Made by a program: the position numbers and the translations under genes. Positions 1 to 13,317 of a DNA stretch of 64,000 nucleotides are shown here, piece by piece. The stretch spans positions 6,977,001 through 7,041,000 of the forward strand of contig NC_089429.1 of NCBI RefSeq assembly GCF_026210795.1, read 5' to 3'. The DNA is from Rhizophagus irregularis (taxonomy: Eukaryota; Glomeromycota; Glomeromycetes; Glomerales; Glomeraceae). How positions within the stretch are numbered: the stretch's first letter is position 1; each line of letters starts with the position of its first letter. The notes beneath the pieces were generated by a model. The model made no database searches and was not told the DNA's origin. It saw only the letters and a list, made by a program, of their open reading frames with translations.

Positions 1-2810
1 ATTATCTACAACTTACTTTATCTGACAAAAGTCCGAAAGAGAAACCTACAAAAAAAATAAAGAAATGGTTAGTAAACTGTTATTATTTCAATAAAAAAAT
101 GTCAAAGTTTTGAAGATTCAAAACCTACCCATTCAATAGAAGTCCGAAAGAAAAACCTACAAAAAAAAATAAATAAACGGGTAGTAAACTGATTCTTTAA
201 TAAAAAAAATTTTAGTTTTGAAATATTTTGAAATTTACCTAACGAAAAATTCAAAGTGAAACCTATAAAAAAAAGAAGAAACGATTAGTTAAAGTTTCTT
301 TAAAAAAAAAATAATTTCAAAATATGAAATTTACCTGATTTATTCAATATAAAGTGGAAACTTACAAAAAAAGGAAAGAAATGATTAGTTTTTTATTAAA
401 AAAGTTTTGAAAAAGAAAGTGAAATTTTGAAACTCACCTATTCAAAGCCCAAGGATATCACAACTGATACCTACAAAATAAAAAAATAAATAAATAAAAT
501 TAAAAATTTATTTTTAAAGTTTTGAAAAGAAACAAAGCTTTGAAACTCACCTATCCAAAATCCAAGAACCAAAAGTCAAAACCTACAAAAATGAAAAAAA
601 GATTAAAATAAAATTAAAAAAGTAATTTTTTTTAAAAAAAGTTTTGAAGTTATTATTCCAAACTCACCCATATATTCAAAGCCTAATAACTGAAAGCTGA
701 AACCTACAAAATAGAAAAAAAAATTAAAATAAAATTAAAAAAATCTTTTTTTTAAATAGTTTTAAAGTTTTAACTTCAAAACTTACCCATATATCCAAAG
801 TCCAACCAAAAGTCGAAACCTACAAAATAGAAAAAAAAGATTAAAATAAAATTAAAAAAAAATCTTTTTTTAAAATAAGTTTCAAAGTTTTACTTCAAAA
901 CTTACCCATATATCCAAAGCCCAAGAACCAAAAGTCAAAACCTACAAAAAAGAAAAAAAGATTAAAATAAAATAAAAAAAAAATCTTTTTTTTAAATAAG
1001 TTTCAAAGTTTCACTTCAAAACTTACCCATATATCCAAAGCCCAAGAACCAAAAGTCAAAACCTATAAAAAAGAAAAAAAAATTAAAATAAAATTAAAAA
1101 AAAATATTTTTTTTTAAAAAAAAGTTTCAAAGTTTTCCGTATATCCAATGCTCAAAAACTGAAGGCTGAACCTACAAAATGAAAAAAAAAAATTAAAATA
1201 ATTTTTTTCAAAAAAAGTTTTGAAGTTTTACTTTGAAACTTATCCATATATCTAACGCTTAAGAACCAAAAGCTGAAACCTACAAAATAGAAGAAAAAAA
1301 TAAAAAAAATTTAAAAAAAAATAATTTTATTTTAAAGAGTTTTAATTTCTTCGCTTCAAAACTCATCTATATATCTAATGTGAAGCTGAAACCTACAAAA
1401 TAGAAGAAAAAAAAATCAAAAAAAATATAATAAAAATAAAAAAAATAAGATTCGTATTTGTATTTACAAATTTTGGTTTATCTATTCATCAGAAATCCAT
1501 CCAACCTATAAAAAAAAGAGAAAAACGGTTATTAGTAACTATTCGTAATATTAAAAATAAAAAAAAACAAAACTAAGATTTGTATATACTTACGAATTTT
1601 GGTTTTCTGATCTTTGGAAGCCTATTCAAATCTAAAAAAAATGAAAAGAACGGTTATTAGTAACTGTTCATTAATATTAAAAAAAAAATAATAAAAATAA
1701 AACCAAGATTCATATATACTTATGATAAGTAAATCGTTCTTTAAAAAAAAGATAGTTTTGAAGAGATTCTTCAAAACTTACCTTTGGGATTCAGTATCCA
1801 AGTAGGAACCGATTTTCCTACAAGAAAAAGATAAAAAAACATTAAAAAAACGTTTTTTATGACATTAATAGTTTCAAAAAAAAAAATTTTGAAACTAACC
1901 TTTGGGATTTCAGTATCCAAGTAGGAGCCAATATCCCTATAATTAAATATAAAAAAAAATGTTTATTTTAACATTTTTTTTAATAGTTTTGAAGAGATTC
2001 TTCAAAACTTACCTTTGGGATTCAGTATCCATGCCGAAACTGATATCCTTACAATAATATAAAAAAAAATGTTAGAAATTAACATTTTTTTATTAAAGTT
2101 TTGAAAATTCTGGAAACTTATCTTGGAATTCAGTATCCATGCCAGAACTGAATTCCTATATAGAAAAAATCAAAAAAAAATGTTTTTAAAAAAGTTTTGA
2201 AATATTTTATTTTGAAACTTACCTGGAATATTGGCGTCCACATTTGAGCTGAATTCCTATATAGAAAAATCAAAAAAAAATGTTTTTTATTAAAAAACAT
2301 TTTTAAAAAAGTTTCAAAACATTTGTTTTAAAACTTATCTGGAATATCGGCATCCACATTGGAGCTGAATTCCTATATAAAAAAATCAAAAAAAAAACAT
2401 TTTTTTATTAAAAAACATTTTTAAAGAAGTTTCAAAACTTACCTGAAATATCGGTGTTTACGTTGGAGTTGAATTCCTATATAGAAAAATAAAAAAAACG
2501 TTTTTAAAGTTTTGAAACATTTTGTTTTGAAACTTAACTGGAATATCGGCGTCTCATGTTGGAGCTGAATTCCTATATAAAAAAATCGAAAAAAAAAAAC
2601 ATTTTTTTTTATTAAAAAATGTTTTTAAAGTTTTGAAACATTTTGTTTTGAAACTTACCTGGAATATCAGTGTTCACGTTGGAGCCAAATTCCTATATAA
2701 AAAAATCAAAATAAAAAACATTTTTTTTACTAAAAAACGTTTTATTAAAGGAAGTTCCAAAAATCTTTCAAAACTTACCTGAAATATCGTTATCCACGCC
2801 AGAACCGATT
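1..2810 (-). repeat. Tandem array of microexon-like cassettes
   Basis: About 22 degenerate units of roughly 90-130 bp. Read on the minus strand, most units have a T-rich tract ending in TATAG or TGTAG, then a conserved block of about 26-37 nt, then GTAAGT or a close variant, which is the layout of acceptor, short exon and donor. Two block families are seen. In the proximal half (about 1-1440) the blocks at 1027-1062 and 907-942 are 36 nt, and a 33-nt version lies near 787-820. In the distal half (about 1740-2810) blocks start GAATTCAGCTCC and are mostly 34 nt, for example 1782-1817 (36 nt) and 2013-2047 (35 nt). A few donors are damaged (ATAAGT near 2330, TTAAGT near 2525). Whether the array is transcribed or coding cannot be seen. 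The spacers are nearly pure A/T. Confidence 0.75.
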
Positions 2811-3705
2811 AAACAAAAAAAATGCTTTGAGAAAAAGATTTTTTTTCAAAATAGTTGAAATAGTTTAAACTATTATTAATAGTCTAAATTTGGTAATAGA
2901 TCAACTAATTACTGTGACTGCAGCTTAATACATCATATGATCATAAGTTGAAGTGTATCACTGATTTGCTAAACTTTTGCCATTATTGATATTAATTAAT
3001 TAAAAAATTGTTTAAAAATTGTCAAAAAAGTTTTTAAGTTAATTGTAAATCAATAAAAAAAAGTATTGGTCGATTTATGGTTTTTTTTATATTACAACTC
3101 AACCAAAAATCAACCAAAAATCAACCAGTTTATTTATGCCAAATTTTTTTTGATTTTTGTAATTAGCCGAATGTATGATGAATCATATGATTGATTTGCC
3201 AAATTGTTGCCGAAAGGTCTTATTGACAAAATAAATGATTTTGACCAGTGTACGGCAGGACGAATTCAGGATGAAGCTTGATAACATAGCATGATTAAAA
3301 TTAAAAATATATTTGAGATCAGAAAAGATTAATAAATTTTGAAATTATTTGCTTGTATTAAATGGTGTTGATTGACAAAGGGTTCGTATCTCTATACTTT
3401 TTGGCGTTGAGTAATACATGGCATTTTTCAACACTTTATACTCCTGTTTAAAACTTCCTGATGATGAATGGTTAAAATATTCACTAAGAAATTGACTAGT
3501 ATCATTAAAAAATAAATTATAGCCAAAGTACTAAAATTACGCCATAAAATTTTTTTTATAAGTTTCAATTTTATTTCATTTATTTATATTTTAATATTTA
3601 TTTTTTCAGCCTTCTGAAAAAAAAAACAGTCCCATTACTTTCAGCCTTCTGAAAGTATGAAGAAAAAAACATTTTTTTTTTAAAAAAAAAAATGGAAAAA
3701 AAAAT
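2811..3705. other. AT-rich spacer without a gene
   Basis: No open frame of note. It contains a short ATCAACCAAAA microsatellite near 3108-3136. At about 3518-3555 there is a stray piece of the satellite found at 16083-16800, sharing the words AGCCAAAGTACTAAAATTAC and GCCATAAAATTT. Short repeated words such as CAGCCTTCTGAAA lie near 3608 and 3643. Confidence 0.5.
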
Positions 3706-4123
3706 CTAATCTTCTTGCGGCAGGTTCCTATAAAAAGATAGTTACAATTGAACCATAGTTATTATAATAAATAATTTATTGTATAATATTCACTTACTGC
3801 TGAGATTCATTTTTAAGACATTTTTCTAAAAATAATTGATATTCTTGCTCATTCATCCAAGGTGAAACTGGCATTTTTCCCTTGTACTTACATTTCTTTG
3901 AAAAGTGTCCTCTCCTCCAACACCTAATACAATACTCTTGAAATTCAGTTGGGATTTCAGGACACTTTTGGATCCAGTGACCTGGAGTATTACAAAAGTA
4001 ACATATGTTTTGTTTCTTTGACGTGTTATTTATGTGTAAGTCAGCAATTACTTGTGTAGTGATTCGTAATGCGTTTAAAATTCCTTCAATCTTTTTTTCA
4101 ATAATGTCTAGTTTTTCAGACAT
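3706..4123 (-). CDS. Small protein with two CCHC zinc knuckles
   Basis: The open frame of 109 residues starts at 4123. Two zinc knuckles of spacing CX2CX4HX4C are visible: CYFCNTPGHWIQKC around residues 41-54 and CIRCWRRGHFSKKC around 65-78. Such knuckles bind single-stranded nucleic acid and occur in retroelement Gag proteins and in cellular RNA-binding proteins. The unspliced frame stops at 3794. The stop lies inside a good donor (CA|GTAAGTG, exon end 3798), and an acceptor (TTTTATAG) precedes 3727. Joining them keeps frame and ends the protein as ...QNLPQED at 3706, about 115 residues, so I annotate the spliced form. No protease, integrase or reverse transcriptase lies beside it, so this is either a domesticated Gag-like fragment or a small cellular gene. 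The microexon-like array lies downstream on the same strand. Confidence 0.6.
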
Positions 4124-7100
4124 CTAATTACAGTATATAAAATATTATTGTAAATAAACTACAATCTTAAAAAAAAAAAAAAAAGTAAAATAATAAAAAT
4201 AAATGAGTTAGCCTTACTTTCAAATAGCAGAGAAGAATAGGAAACAAGAAATACAAGAGAAAAAAAGATGTAAAGAAAATTTTTTTTTATAAAGTAGTGT
4301 TTTTGGTTCAATTTTAAATTGCATTAAATCAATCTATAAACATAAGAACTTGGTTGATTATCTAACTAATTGCCAGTTAAAATTTTCTTATTGATATTTT
4401 TGTTTTAAAAAAATTAATTCTAAATTTTATTTTCTTATTATTTTGAAAATGGACTTTAAGCAATTTTTTGCACTTTTATTCTATTTTTGCAATGAACTTT
4501 AATAATTGATTATTCACATCTTCAAAAATACTACTTGGTATAGAAATCAAAACAATTACTAAAATAAGTATAGCAGACAGATTTCATATTAATATAAGAC
4601 ATCATGTATTGTAGATCAAGGCCTATCATTATGTTGAATTGATTTTTTTGGTAGATCTTTTGTGTTGATGAACATGGTCTTGCGTATCTTCTAAAATATG
4701 ACCATAATCTTTCTAATGATTTAATTAGAATATATGCATGGGACATTTTTTAAAATTCTATTATATAAACAAAGCAATAATTATTCCAATATTAATGATT
4801 TATTTATTCCTTCCTATATCTATTTCTTCACCATGCAATTTGTAAAATAATTCACATGATTTAAAAATTTCAATGTAGTGATATTTTATATATTCCAGTT
4901 CCCAAAGCTTTGATCAACTCTTTAAAAAATGAATCTTAACTTTTCTGATCATTTTGGTAAGTTTTGTACAGTTGTTAAATCTTGGTCTTATCAGCAGAAA
5001 TGTATAATATATAAAGGAAAAATCATTTTTAAATATGATAAACAAAAAATGATACATGATTCAACATTTAAAAAAAAAAAAAAAATATGATAACCAAAAT
5101 CTTTTATGTCATTATCATAAAATATTTTGCTGTATATATTTAAGATCATAATGAATTAAAGATTCTCTTCCATCCTATTTTTATATTGACTATTTTACTT
5201 ATGTTTCTCTGTAAACATTAAAACTTTTGCTATTTGAACTGTCTAATAACATGAAAGAACCAGTGACTTTTTCAGGAATTTCTGACATTTTAGTGTCTTT
5301 TACAAACATTTTTGTATTTTTTATAGCATCTATAGCAATTTTATAAATTTAATCCCTTTGAGAGAATAAGTCTTTTAGTGAATGTGTATATACTTTTCTA
5401 AAATATATTGAACCTCTAGGTATTTAGATAAAATTGTTCAGTTGATCTAAACTACTTGCATACAAATTTTTAATATAAATATTTAATAAAGCATAATTTT
5501 TGTTAAACTATTTTAATTTGAATAGTTTTATAAGCATTAGAAATAAAATGAATTATAAAACTATTTAAATTTAAAGTTTAATTGTCATGTTTTAATAACA
5601 TGTAATCTCATTAAACTATTTTGATTTATATAGTTTTATAAGAAAAATAATTAATAATCTTTCCAATCATATATTTTAAAAAGAGATAGTTATTCCCATA
5701 AAAATCCTATGATAGCAGATTTTGATGGACATATTATAGCAGATTTAAATACTATTTAGATATCATTTTCATCTACAGCTTAATCAATATGTAAAAGTAG
5801 TATGACTGATTGTTAATTGATTGTGCATTGAGTACAGATTAAATAAAAGACCTTATCAGTGGTTTTTTATTTAATAACCTGTCCAGCAGTTTGTCAAATG
5901 ATGGGTTTGATTTTTATCTCTTGGCATTAAATTACCAATCTGATGATATAAAGCACCTTGAATTCTAAAAGTTTAAACTCCATCTTTAGCATTTGCAAAG
6001 TTCATCATCACTATTGCTTAATTATTTAAAAAGTTTCTGATAAACTTTTAATTTTTCTGTAAGGACTTCAATTGTCTCTTTAGCCATAATATAATAGTGA
6101 AAAAAATATAGGCTAATTAAAATAATAAAGTAATAAAATTAAGACCAAGCAAAAGGTTAAAAGAAAAAAATAAGAAAAAGATAGCTATACACTTTATACT
6201 TTTGTGGTATATCAGGGTACATAATAGTCCAATATTTCTGAAGCTAAACTGTAAGCCTTGGAAATAGCATATTGCTCTTACAAGTCTTTTATTCCTTATT
6301 TATGTTTAGGCTCCAATGTTTCATTATATCTTTCGGAATAAAGTTTATTGAGTTTTTGACCATGTGGTTAAGAACTTAAGATTGTTTCTATTAGAATATG
6401 ATTCTGCAATATCAAGTATTTAATTCTTAAATCTATATAAATCATAAATAAAATTTTAATATTTTATGTTCCTTATGATTATAATCATTTTAAAGCATTA
6501 TCAGCAAGGATTATCTGATCGATTTTCAGAATCATTATTAAGTAGTTTCCAAGGAAACATTTTCCATACAATCATAGTTGAAATTGTGTGGCTTAGGGAT
6601 TAGTACTATCATGAAGATTTCCATTCTATATATATATATAACTTCAGTTTGTAGAATAAAATAAAAAATTTAAGTCAAAAAATCAAAAAATTGTTTGGTA
6701 AATAGTAAAGCATTGTATATTGTCTTTAATGGATTTTTTCCCAATAATTCTTTGGATTAAATTTTATATTGTATAATAATATATTACTACTCACAGGCCA
6801 GTAAAAAGAAAAATAGCTAAAGGAATTCTCAGAAAATCAGAAGCCCATACTAAAAAATAAGAATAATTAAAGAATATAAAATAACTAATATATGAATAAA
6901 GAATAAAATGAAGGAAAAGAAGAAATAAATGCATTTGATTAATAAATATCTACTGTAGATGAAATACATTTCTATTTATACAGATTTCCAAAAAAATAAA
7001 ATTCTTATTCTTTTTAAAAATCAATGTGGATATGCTTTTTAGTTTGGAAGTAAACTTGGAAAGTATTCTGAAAATTTTCCCATTAGGAGGAGTTCATCTT

Positions 7101-10100
7101 GGTCCCAAAGCAAAAGATTGCCAGATTTTTGATAAAAAAGCCAGTGACCCTATATTCAAGTGGTATATTTGGACAGATCCTGAACCCATGTCTATAATAA
7201 AAACAGGTATGGCAAGATGGGGCTGGTTTCTTATTATCTAGCTCAAATTTCAGATTTTTATCATGGATATAAAGACTAAGATGAATGGAATTGATGAGGA
7301 ATGTTAAAAATGGGTTGACTTCTTTTTTCAGAAGTGTGATTCTATATAATTCTACTATCTGCCACTAATCATTCTTTATATACAATGTCTTGTTCGTCAT
7401 TAGATCTTAAATTAATTTGTGAACATATTTATTTAAGTTGTAAAAAAAATTTGAAGTAAAATTTACTAACTAAATGGTATTTATAAATGAGATTTTATAA
7501 GGGAAATACTTGTGTGATATTTTAAAAATAAAATTGATAATTAGCATTGAAATCTCTCCCTCACTTTACAAGAAAAAAAAGATGTCTAGACCAAATAAGG
7601 ATAAATTATATATAGATAGAGTATCTTCAATTAAAGTTAATGCACTGGAGAAAATACAGGGGAGTTATGGCCAATATATAAACTTATATAATTATCTTAT
7701 GAAGATTACTATAAATTCCTTTTTACTAATAAAATATAATATAAAAATATTGAAACTTTGCATAAATAAGAGTGGTTGTATAATTGTATTGGAATCTTTG
7801 AATACTTTTTGAAATATCATAATGGCTATAATTAATAGAGAAAATGAATAAATCTTTAAAAAGTGGTTTACTAGTCTCATTATATAACAACTTTTTATAA
7901 TTTTTGTTAATGAAAGGCATATACTATTCATTATTTTTTTCAATGTTGATAAATAAAAAACATGTCTGATTTCATCTTACTAACACATGAATGATATGAT
8001 CTTAAAATTAACTTATTTCCTTTAACTAATCCATCAGATGCAAAGTGCAAGAGATGAATAAGATCATATGTTATAACAATATTAATAATATAGTAGCCTC
8101 TGAATAATGAATTGGGTACATCTTCAATAAAGATATTTATATTTTCTAATGAAGGATATATTATATAATGAGTTTCTAAAGAAGATTTTTTTTGCCTCAA
8201 TGTGATTAATTTTTTCTTTCTGGATTCACCAGTGAGGCTGGCTTTCTAAACATGTTTTTGGATAAGTTTAACTGATTTCATGTAATATGTAAGATTTATT
8301 TCTCTATTTTTAGAGCACAAACTCCAATAAATACTAAATACTAAATACTAAATTATTAAGCTTTCTCCAGTTTACATCTTTTATAAGTTCAATATAATCC
8401 ATTATTTGCTTCTTATCACAATTTTATTATATAACCTTTTTGTAATGTGCAGATTAATATGAGCACTTAATAACATATAAGAGATTATACTTTTCCTTTA
8501 TATCAGCTAAAGGTGAAAAATCAATATTAATGGGCAAACTGCTTTGGTGAGAAGAGCTTGAAGAGTGTTATTAAGATCCATATAATTAATTTGTCCTGTT
8601 ATTTTATTTATCACCCATAGATGGAAATAGCGTAAAATGCATGCTGGATCTTCATCTTCAAAAGCCATTTTAACTTCAAATATAACATCAACTATTTTTC
8701 TGCCTTGCTATCAATCACTCTTCCAATTCTCTTTTCTTGCTGCAAAGTCTTGTTCTCCAAAATTTCCAGCAGGTAAGTTTAGTTATTTCATGTATTTCTT
8801 ACCTATAAAAAATATTCCAAGAAAAATTTTGGCAAATGATCATTTTTTGTTTTAATCAATTTTCAAAAAAAATTTTTATAGGGCTTTGATATCCTTAATG
8901 ATTACCATCTTATGGGCTTACATCTTGAGAGAATTTATGATGTTTTCCTGATATATGTTTTATTCTCAAAATTGATATATAGTTCAGTTATTAAATTATT
9001 GCAACCACTTGTGCAATTAGAATTTCTTCAATTTCTGAAAGTTCTATGAGCTCTTATCCTAAATGGTAATAATAAAGCTTTGCTACCCCATAAAAATTTT
9101 TCTGTGAAAAGGATCATTTTTTTAGTTTTGATCAATTTTCCAAAAAATTTTTTATAGGGCTATAGTGTGATTTGATTCTATGTCCAGTCAGATCCTTTCA
9201 TCCAATCAACCATGTTGTTGAATAAAAGAGTTGTCCTCATTGTTTTTATTTGTTTTATTAATAAAAATATTTAGAGGTTTAAATCTATAATCAAATTCTA
9301 ATATTAACTTTGTATAATTTGATTTTGCTGAATTGTGAAATCTGTTGATGTAGTTAATGTTATATTAAAACCACATTTTTAGTCTTTACTCAATGATTCT
9401 TCTTCATGTTAATAACAATAAAAATCATGTTTAAATTAACATATTTACTATATGCCTTCATAGTTAGAAGAAGAACATGCTTATTATCATACTGTCATTC
9501 ATTTAAACATTAATAAAAGGTATGTTTGAATTAATAATGTATGTTCATTAATGTCAATATTAAATGGAGTTAGCACTTTGGCATTAATATATCTGTTTGA
9601 GATTTGGATGTTTGAGAATTTGAACATATTATATAGAATTTCTTTATGATTTTTTTTAATTTCTACTATTTGAATTTGTTGATATTGAAATATGTAGATT
9701 TAGGGCTGAAATATTTGATACTATGATTCAAATTGATTTGTTTCGCATTATATCATTTAGATATTAAAGTTATTATAATCGTTTGTGAATACAATAATAT
9801 ACAGCTTCATCTGTATTCTAATCTTCAAATATTGCATATAATTTACAAGTTGATATATATTTTTTTCATAAAAAATTATCCATTGGATTCTGAATGTACT
9901 TCTGCAATATTCTTATGCATATTGCTAAATGATAGTTCATTATAATACAAGCTTTTTGTTCTAGTTAATAATGATTGCATGATAATTACATTGTGGTATG
10001 TTGATTAATGAAGGAAAAGATCTTTTTGAAAATGGAAATATTGACATGATCATATGCTTTGTTCAAGAGTCAATTGTCCCATGATGCCTGCCCAATTATT

Positions 10101-10711
10101 AGGTTATAAAATTTCTAAGTTCTATCTAATGTATTTTGTACTGTTCATTTATTGTAAATTTACTGAGATCTTGCTAGGATTCGTAGTAAGTGTGTACCAT
10201 AAGGATTTTTTTGCACTCATTTAAATATGGTATGAGGATATTATAACCAGTAGGGTTCTTGTATATTAACTAAACACATAATGAACTGATTTTCATTTCA
10301 TGTTTTCATATATTGTATGTGTTCATAAAAGACTTTAGCAAATAATTTCGTTATTTTCATTGTTAATTATTTTACAATTTTAAACATACAGTATGAGTAT
10401 ACTTGTGGATTGTAATTTATTAATCTCAAAGAATATTAAATAGATTGATATACAGGAAGTTTTGTGTTGAACACTAAATGTTTGGTTTATAAATTAAATA
10501 TTGAATTTAAACTATGTATGTATTGTTTTGTTTATCTATTTATTGATACAGATATCAGGTGTACAATAAAAACAACACTACTAATTATTTAAGAATTATT
10601 ATCATTGTGTTATCAGATTATAATAGTAGATCATGTGATTTTATAGTTAAGGATGAAAAATGTGGATAGAAATAAAATACTTAGGAAGAAAAGAATGTCC
10701 AATTTATATCA
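4124..10711. other. Long decayed AT-rich region, no convincing gene
   Basis: Only short open frames without recognisable domains are present (for example 4531-4746 minus, 7026-7241 plus, 7940-8200 minus). They probably mark heavily mutated mobile elements. A ~65-bp direct repeat is visible at 8823-8886 and 9099-9164 (both contain ATCATTTTTT, then TTATAGGGCT). Microsatellites lie near 6628-6641 (TA) and 8333-8352 (AATACTA). No TIRs or long terminal repeats were found. Confidence 0.4.
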
Positions 10712-11205
10712 AAATTAGTATTGGTTTGTGTCATGTATTTTTAATCATTCAGTGACACCAGTGACATCAAAAGAATTTTGCTACATATAACAACATTAAA
10801 GCCAAAGAATTATTGTAAAATAAAGTCATAGCCACAAAATCACAATTCAATTTTTATTTTATAATTTATGTTGCTAAAAAAAAGCTTAAATTAGTATTGG
10901 GTTGTGTTACATATTTTAGAATTTTGCCACATATAACAACATCAAAGCCAAAGAATTATTCTTAAATAAACCATAGCCACAAATTCAATTTTTATTTTAT
11001 AATTTATGTTGCTAAAAAAAAAGCTTAAATTAGTATTTGTTTGCGTCACATATTTTTAATCATTCGGTGACACCAGTGACTAAAAGAATTTTGCACCAAA
11101 GAATTAATGTAAAATAAAACCATAGCCACAAATTACAATTAAATTTTTTCTATCAATTGTAATCAAAATTATTTTATAATTTATGTTACTAAAAAAAAAA
11201 AAAGA
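10712..11205. repeat. Three-copy tandem repeat, about 140-178 bp units
   Basis: Units start near 10712, 10888 and 11027, each with AAATTAGTATTGG or a close variant. Each continues through a GTGACACCAGTGAC-type block (lost in copy 2), a CATAGCCACAAA block and TTATGTTGCTAAAAAAAA. Copy lengths are about 176, 139 and 178 bp, so the copies differ by internal deletions. No coding potential was seen. Confidence 0.75.
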
Positions 11206-11550
11206 TTTGTTAAAGCCTTATAAATTGAGCTTTAATTAATAATCATATTAACTTTATTTCAGTAAAAATAATCAAATAATCATGTAATAGTGCTATTTTA
11301 ATATAAATCAAAATCAAAAATCAAAGCTACCTATCCTTCTAAGCTCCTTCAAGCACAGCAACCAACAGCAATTATACTATCCAGTAAAGACTGGTGCTAC
11401 ATTTATAAACAATAAAAAAAAATAAATAAGATAAAAATAGAATAAAATTCGTGATACCTGGATAAATAAGATAAATAGATGGTGCAAAATTTTATCACTC
11501 CGGACCCATAATGGTTTCCGTTTCCTAGTAAATTATAAAAACACTTTTGA

Positions 11551-11885
11551 AAATTATGTCAACTATTTAAGAGAAATAATTCAAGCAGTTAATAAAGCAT
11601 ATACAACAATTGATTTTAATATTCACAAAGATATTAAAGATGTTCATAAACAATATGAATTTATACAACAATCAATTATTACTGATCATTTCTTACAGAG
11701 GGAGAAAAAACTGAAGCAATAGATTAAGTAATAAGGCTTATGACCAATGCAAAATAAATTTTTTTATAATTCAGGAATAAGAAAATTTTGTGAAAATTGT
11801 AACTAAAAATGTTTAGCTACATTATATTGTGAATATTAAGTTCAAAGTTATTTAAAAGAGGAGATTAGTATTATAAAATGTAAAA
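11551..11885 (+). pseudogene. Broken N-terminal module of a Rhizophagus-type kinase
   Basis: The plus strand reads EIIQAVNKAYTTIDFNIH, then a helical stretch. After stop codons and frame changes it reads YNSGIRKFCENC, CLATLYCEY and SYLKE. This matches the intact kinase at 34793, whose N-terminus contains YNEGTKRICENC, CLATLYCEHC and NYLKE in the same order and spacing. At least four stop codons interrupt it and no kinase domain follows, so this is a decayed fragment of the same family. The sequence after it (about 11870-12120) is repeated at 32985-33310. Confidence 0.7.
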
Positions 11886-12120
11886 TATATGGAATGTGAT
11901 TTTGAACTATTCATTTCTAATAAAATCATGGCATCTAAATTTATAAAAATTTTTTAATTTTATCATATCCTCAGAATTGTTATTTTGTGCAGCAGTGAAA
12001 TTTAAATTTATTAGGGGATGTTTTTATGTAAATTATATGAAAAATTTTATATAAAAATTTATATACATTTCAAACAAATTTTATAGTTTTATATAAGTAT
12101 TATTTAATATTATAAATTAT
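11870..12120 (+). repeat. Dispersed repeat, copy 1 (partner 32985-33310)
   Basis: Shares long words with 32985-33310 in the same orientation, including ATAAAATGTAAAATAT, TTCATTTCTAATAAAATCAT, CAGAATTGTTATTTT and TTATGTAAATTATATGAAA. Copy 1 directly follows the broken kinase module. It may be an old kinase intron or tail carried along in a duplication. Confidence 0.65.
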
Positions 12121-13300
12121 AAATTAAGTAATGTATTTATACAATATTTTATAGTTAAACTATTTTAAACAAAGGATTAACACTGAAATTATAATCTATT
12201 TTGATGTACTCAAACTATTGATTTTTGTTCGTTCTTATTTGATTTTATTTTTTTGGATTATGTTTATTTTCCTTAATAGAAATATGACTTTTAAAATAAC
12301 TATCATTATAAATAATTTTTAAAAATTTTAAGAAAAGGATGGTTATATAATGTGATTGCAAGATATTCATGTTTTGGGCTAGCTTAGATTTAGATTGAAA
12401 CATTAGTTTGTAAATTTTTCATGTTTTAATATAAAATGTTAGTATAATTTTTATAAATAACTAGTATTAAAGCCAATAGTTTGCTCATTATTGATTATAT
12501 AACTTCTAGTTATCCAAAAATAATATAAATCCATTATTTAGGTTTGCATAGCATTCCAATAGCATTCCTTAATAAGCTGATTCTTTACAAGGGTTATTTG
12601 TTCATTAAGATCCTTAGTACAGCATCTAGGTTTTAGATATTTTTTTTCCTGCTGTTTATGATAAAATTATTTAGGACTCATCTAGATAAGCCTATTTTGA
12701 GGCTTAATTTCGGATCTATTCTTCAAAAATTTTCAGCCATACCATCTATCTGCGCAAATCCCTTAATATACATTATAATGCTGGCCAGAAGCATGTGATT
12801 AATAAAAAAAATAAATTTGATATCTAATATTGAGTTATATGCAAGTCAAAGGAAAATGATTTCATAATGAAATTTCTAATTTTTAATTATGGGCTTATTA
12901 ATAATTGGTCACACAAAGATGGTGTATGGTGATCCTTTGTTATTCACCATAATCTTTCTTTTCCATATAATATTTCATTATAACAACTTACAAGATTTCT
13001 AATCACTTTTTGGAGGCCAATGCTAGAGTGGGTTTTCATTGAATCATAATTTAAGGAATTAATGAAATTATCTTTTTATTAATTGATTGTGTTGATTTCG
13101 GTTTTATTAATAGGAGTCTAAAACATGAATTATGTGAATATAGTAAATACATTGCAAAATATTATAGTTAATTGAAATTAAAAAAAAATTAGCAATTCTC
13201 ATTCATATGTATATTAAATCATTAAGAAAATTTATTTAACCGAATAATTTTGAGTAAATTAGGAAAATAGGAAATCCGTGTAATTTAACAATTTTATTAA
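12121..13300. other. No gene seen
   Basis: AT-rich sequence without an open frame or clear repeat. Pockets of higher complexity (about 12480-12800 and 12900-13080) look like old mobile-element sequence, but I could not assign them. Confidence 0.4.
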
Positions 13301-13317
13301 CTCAGGGTTACGGTACA

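Noticed and set aside
1-2810. CRISPR-like array
   Set aside because: Repeat units are diverged, spacers are low-complexity A/T, the organism is eukaryotic, and the conserved blocks are flanked by splice-site words instead.
4531-4746. Retroelement protease-like frame (71 codons, minus)
   Set aside because: The text around NIMIGLDLQYM is only vaguely protease-like, and neither an active-site DTG/DSG nor neighbouring domains are present.
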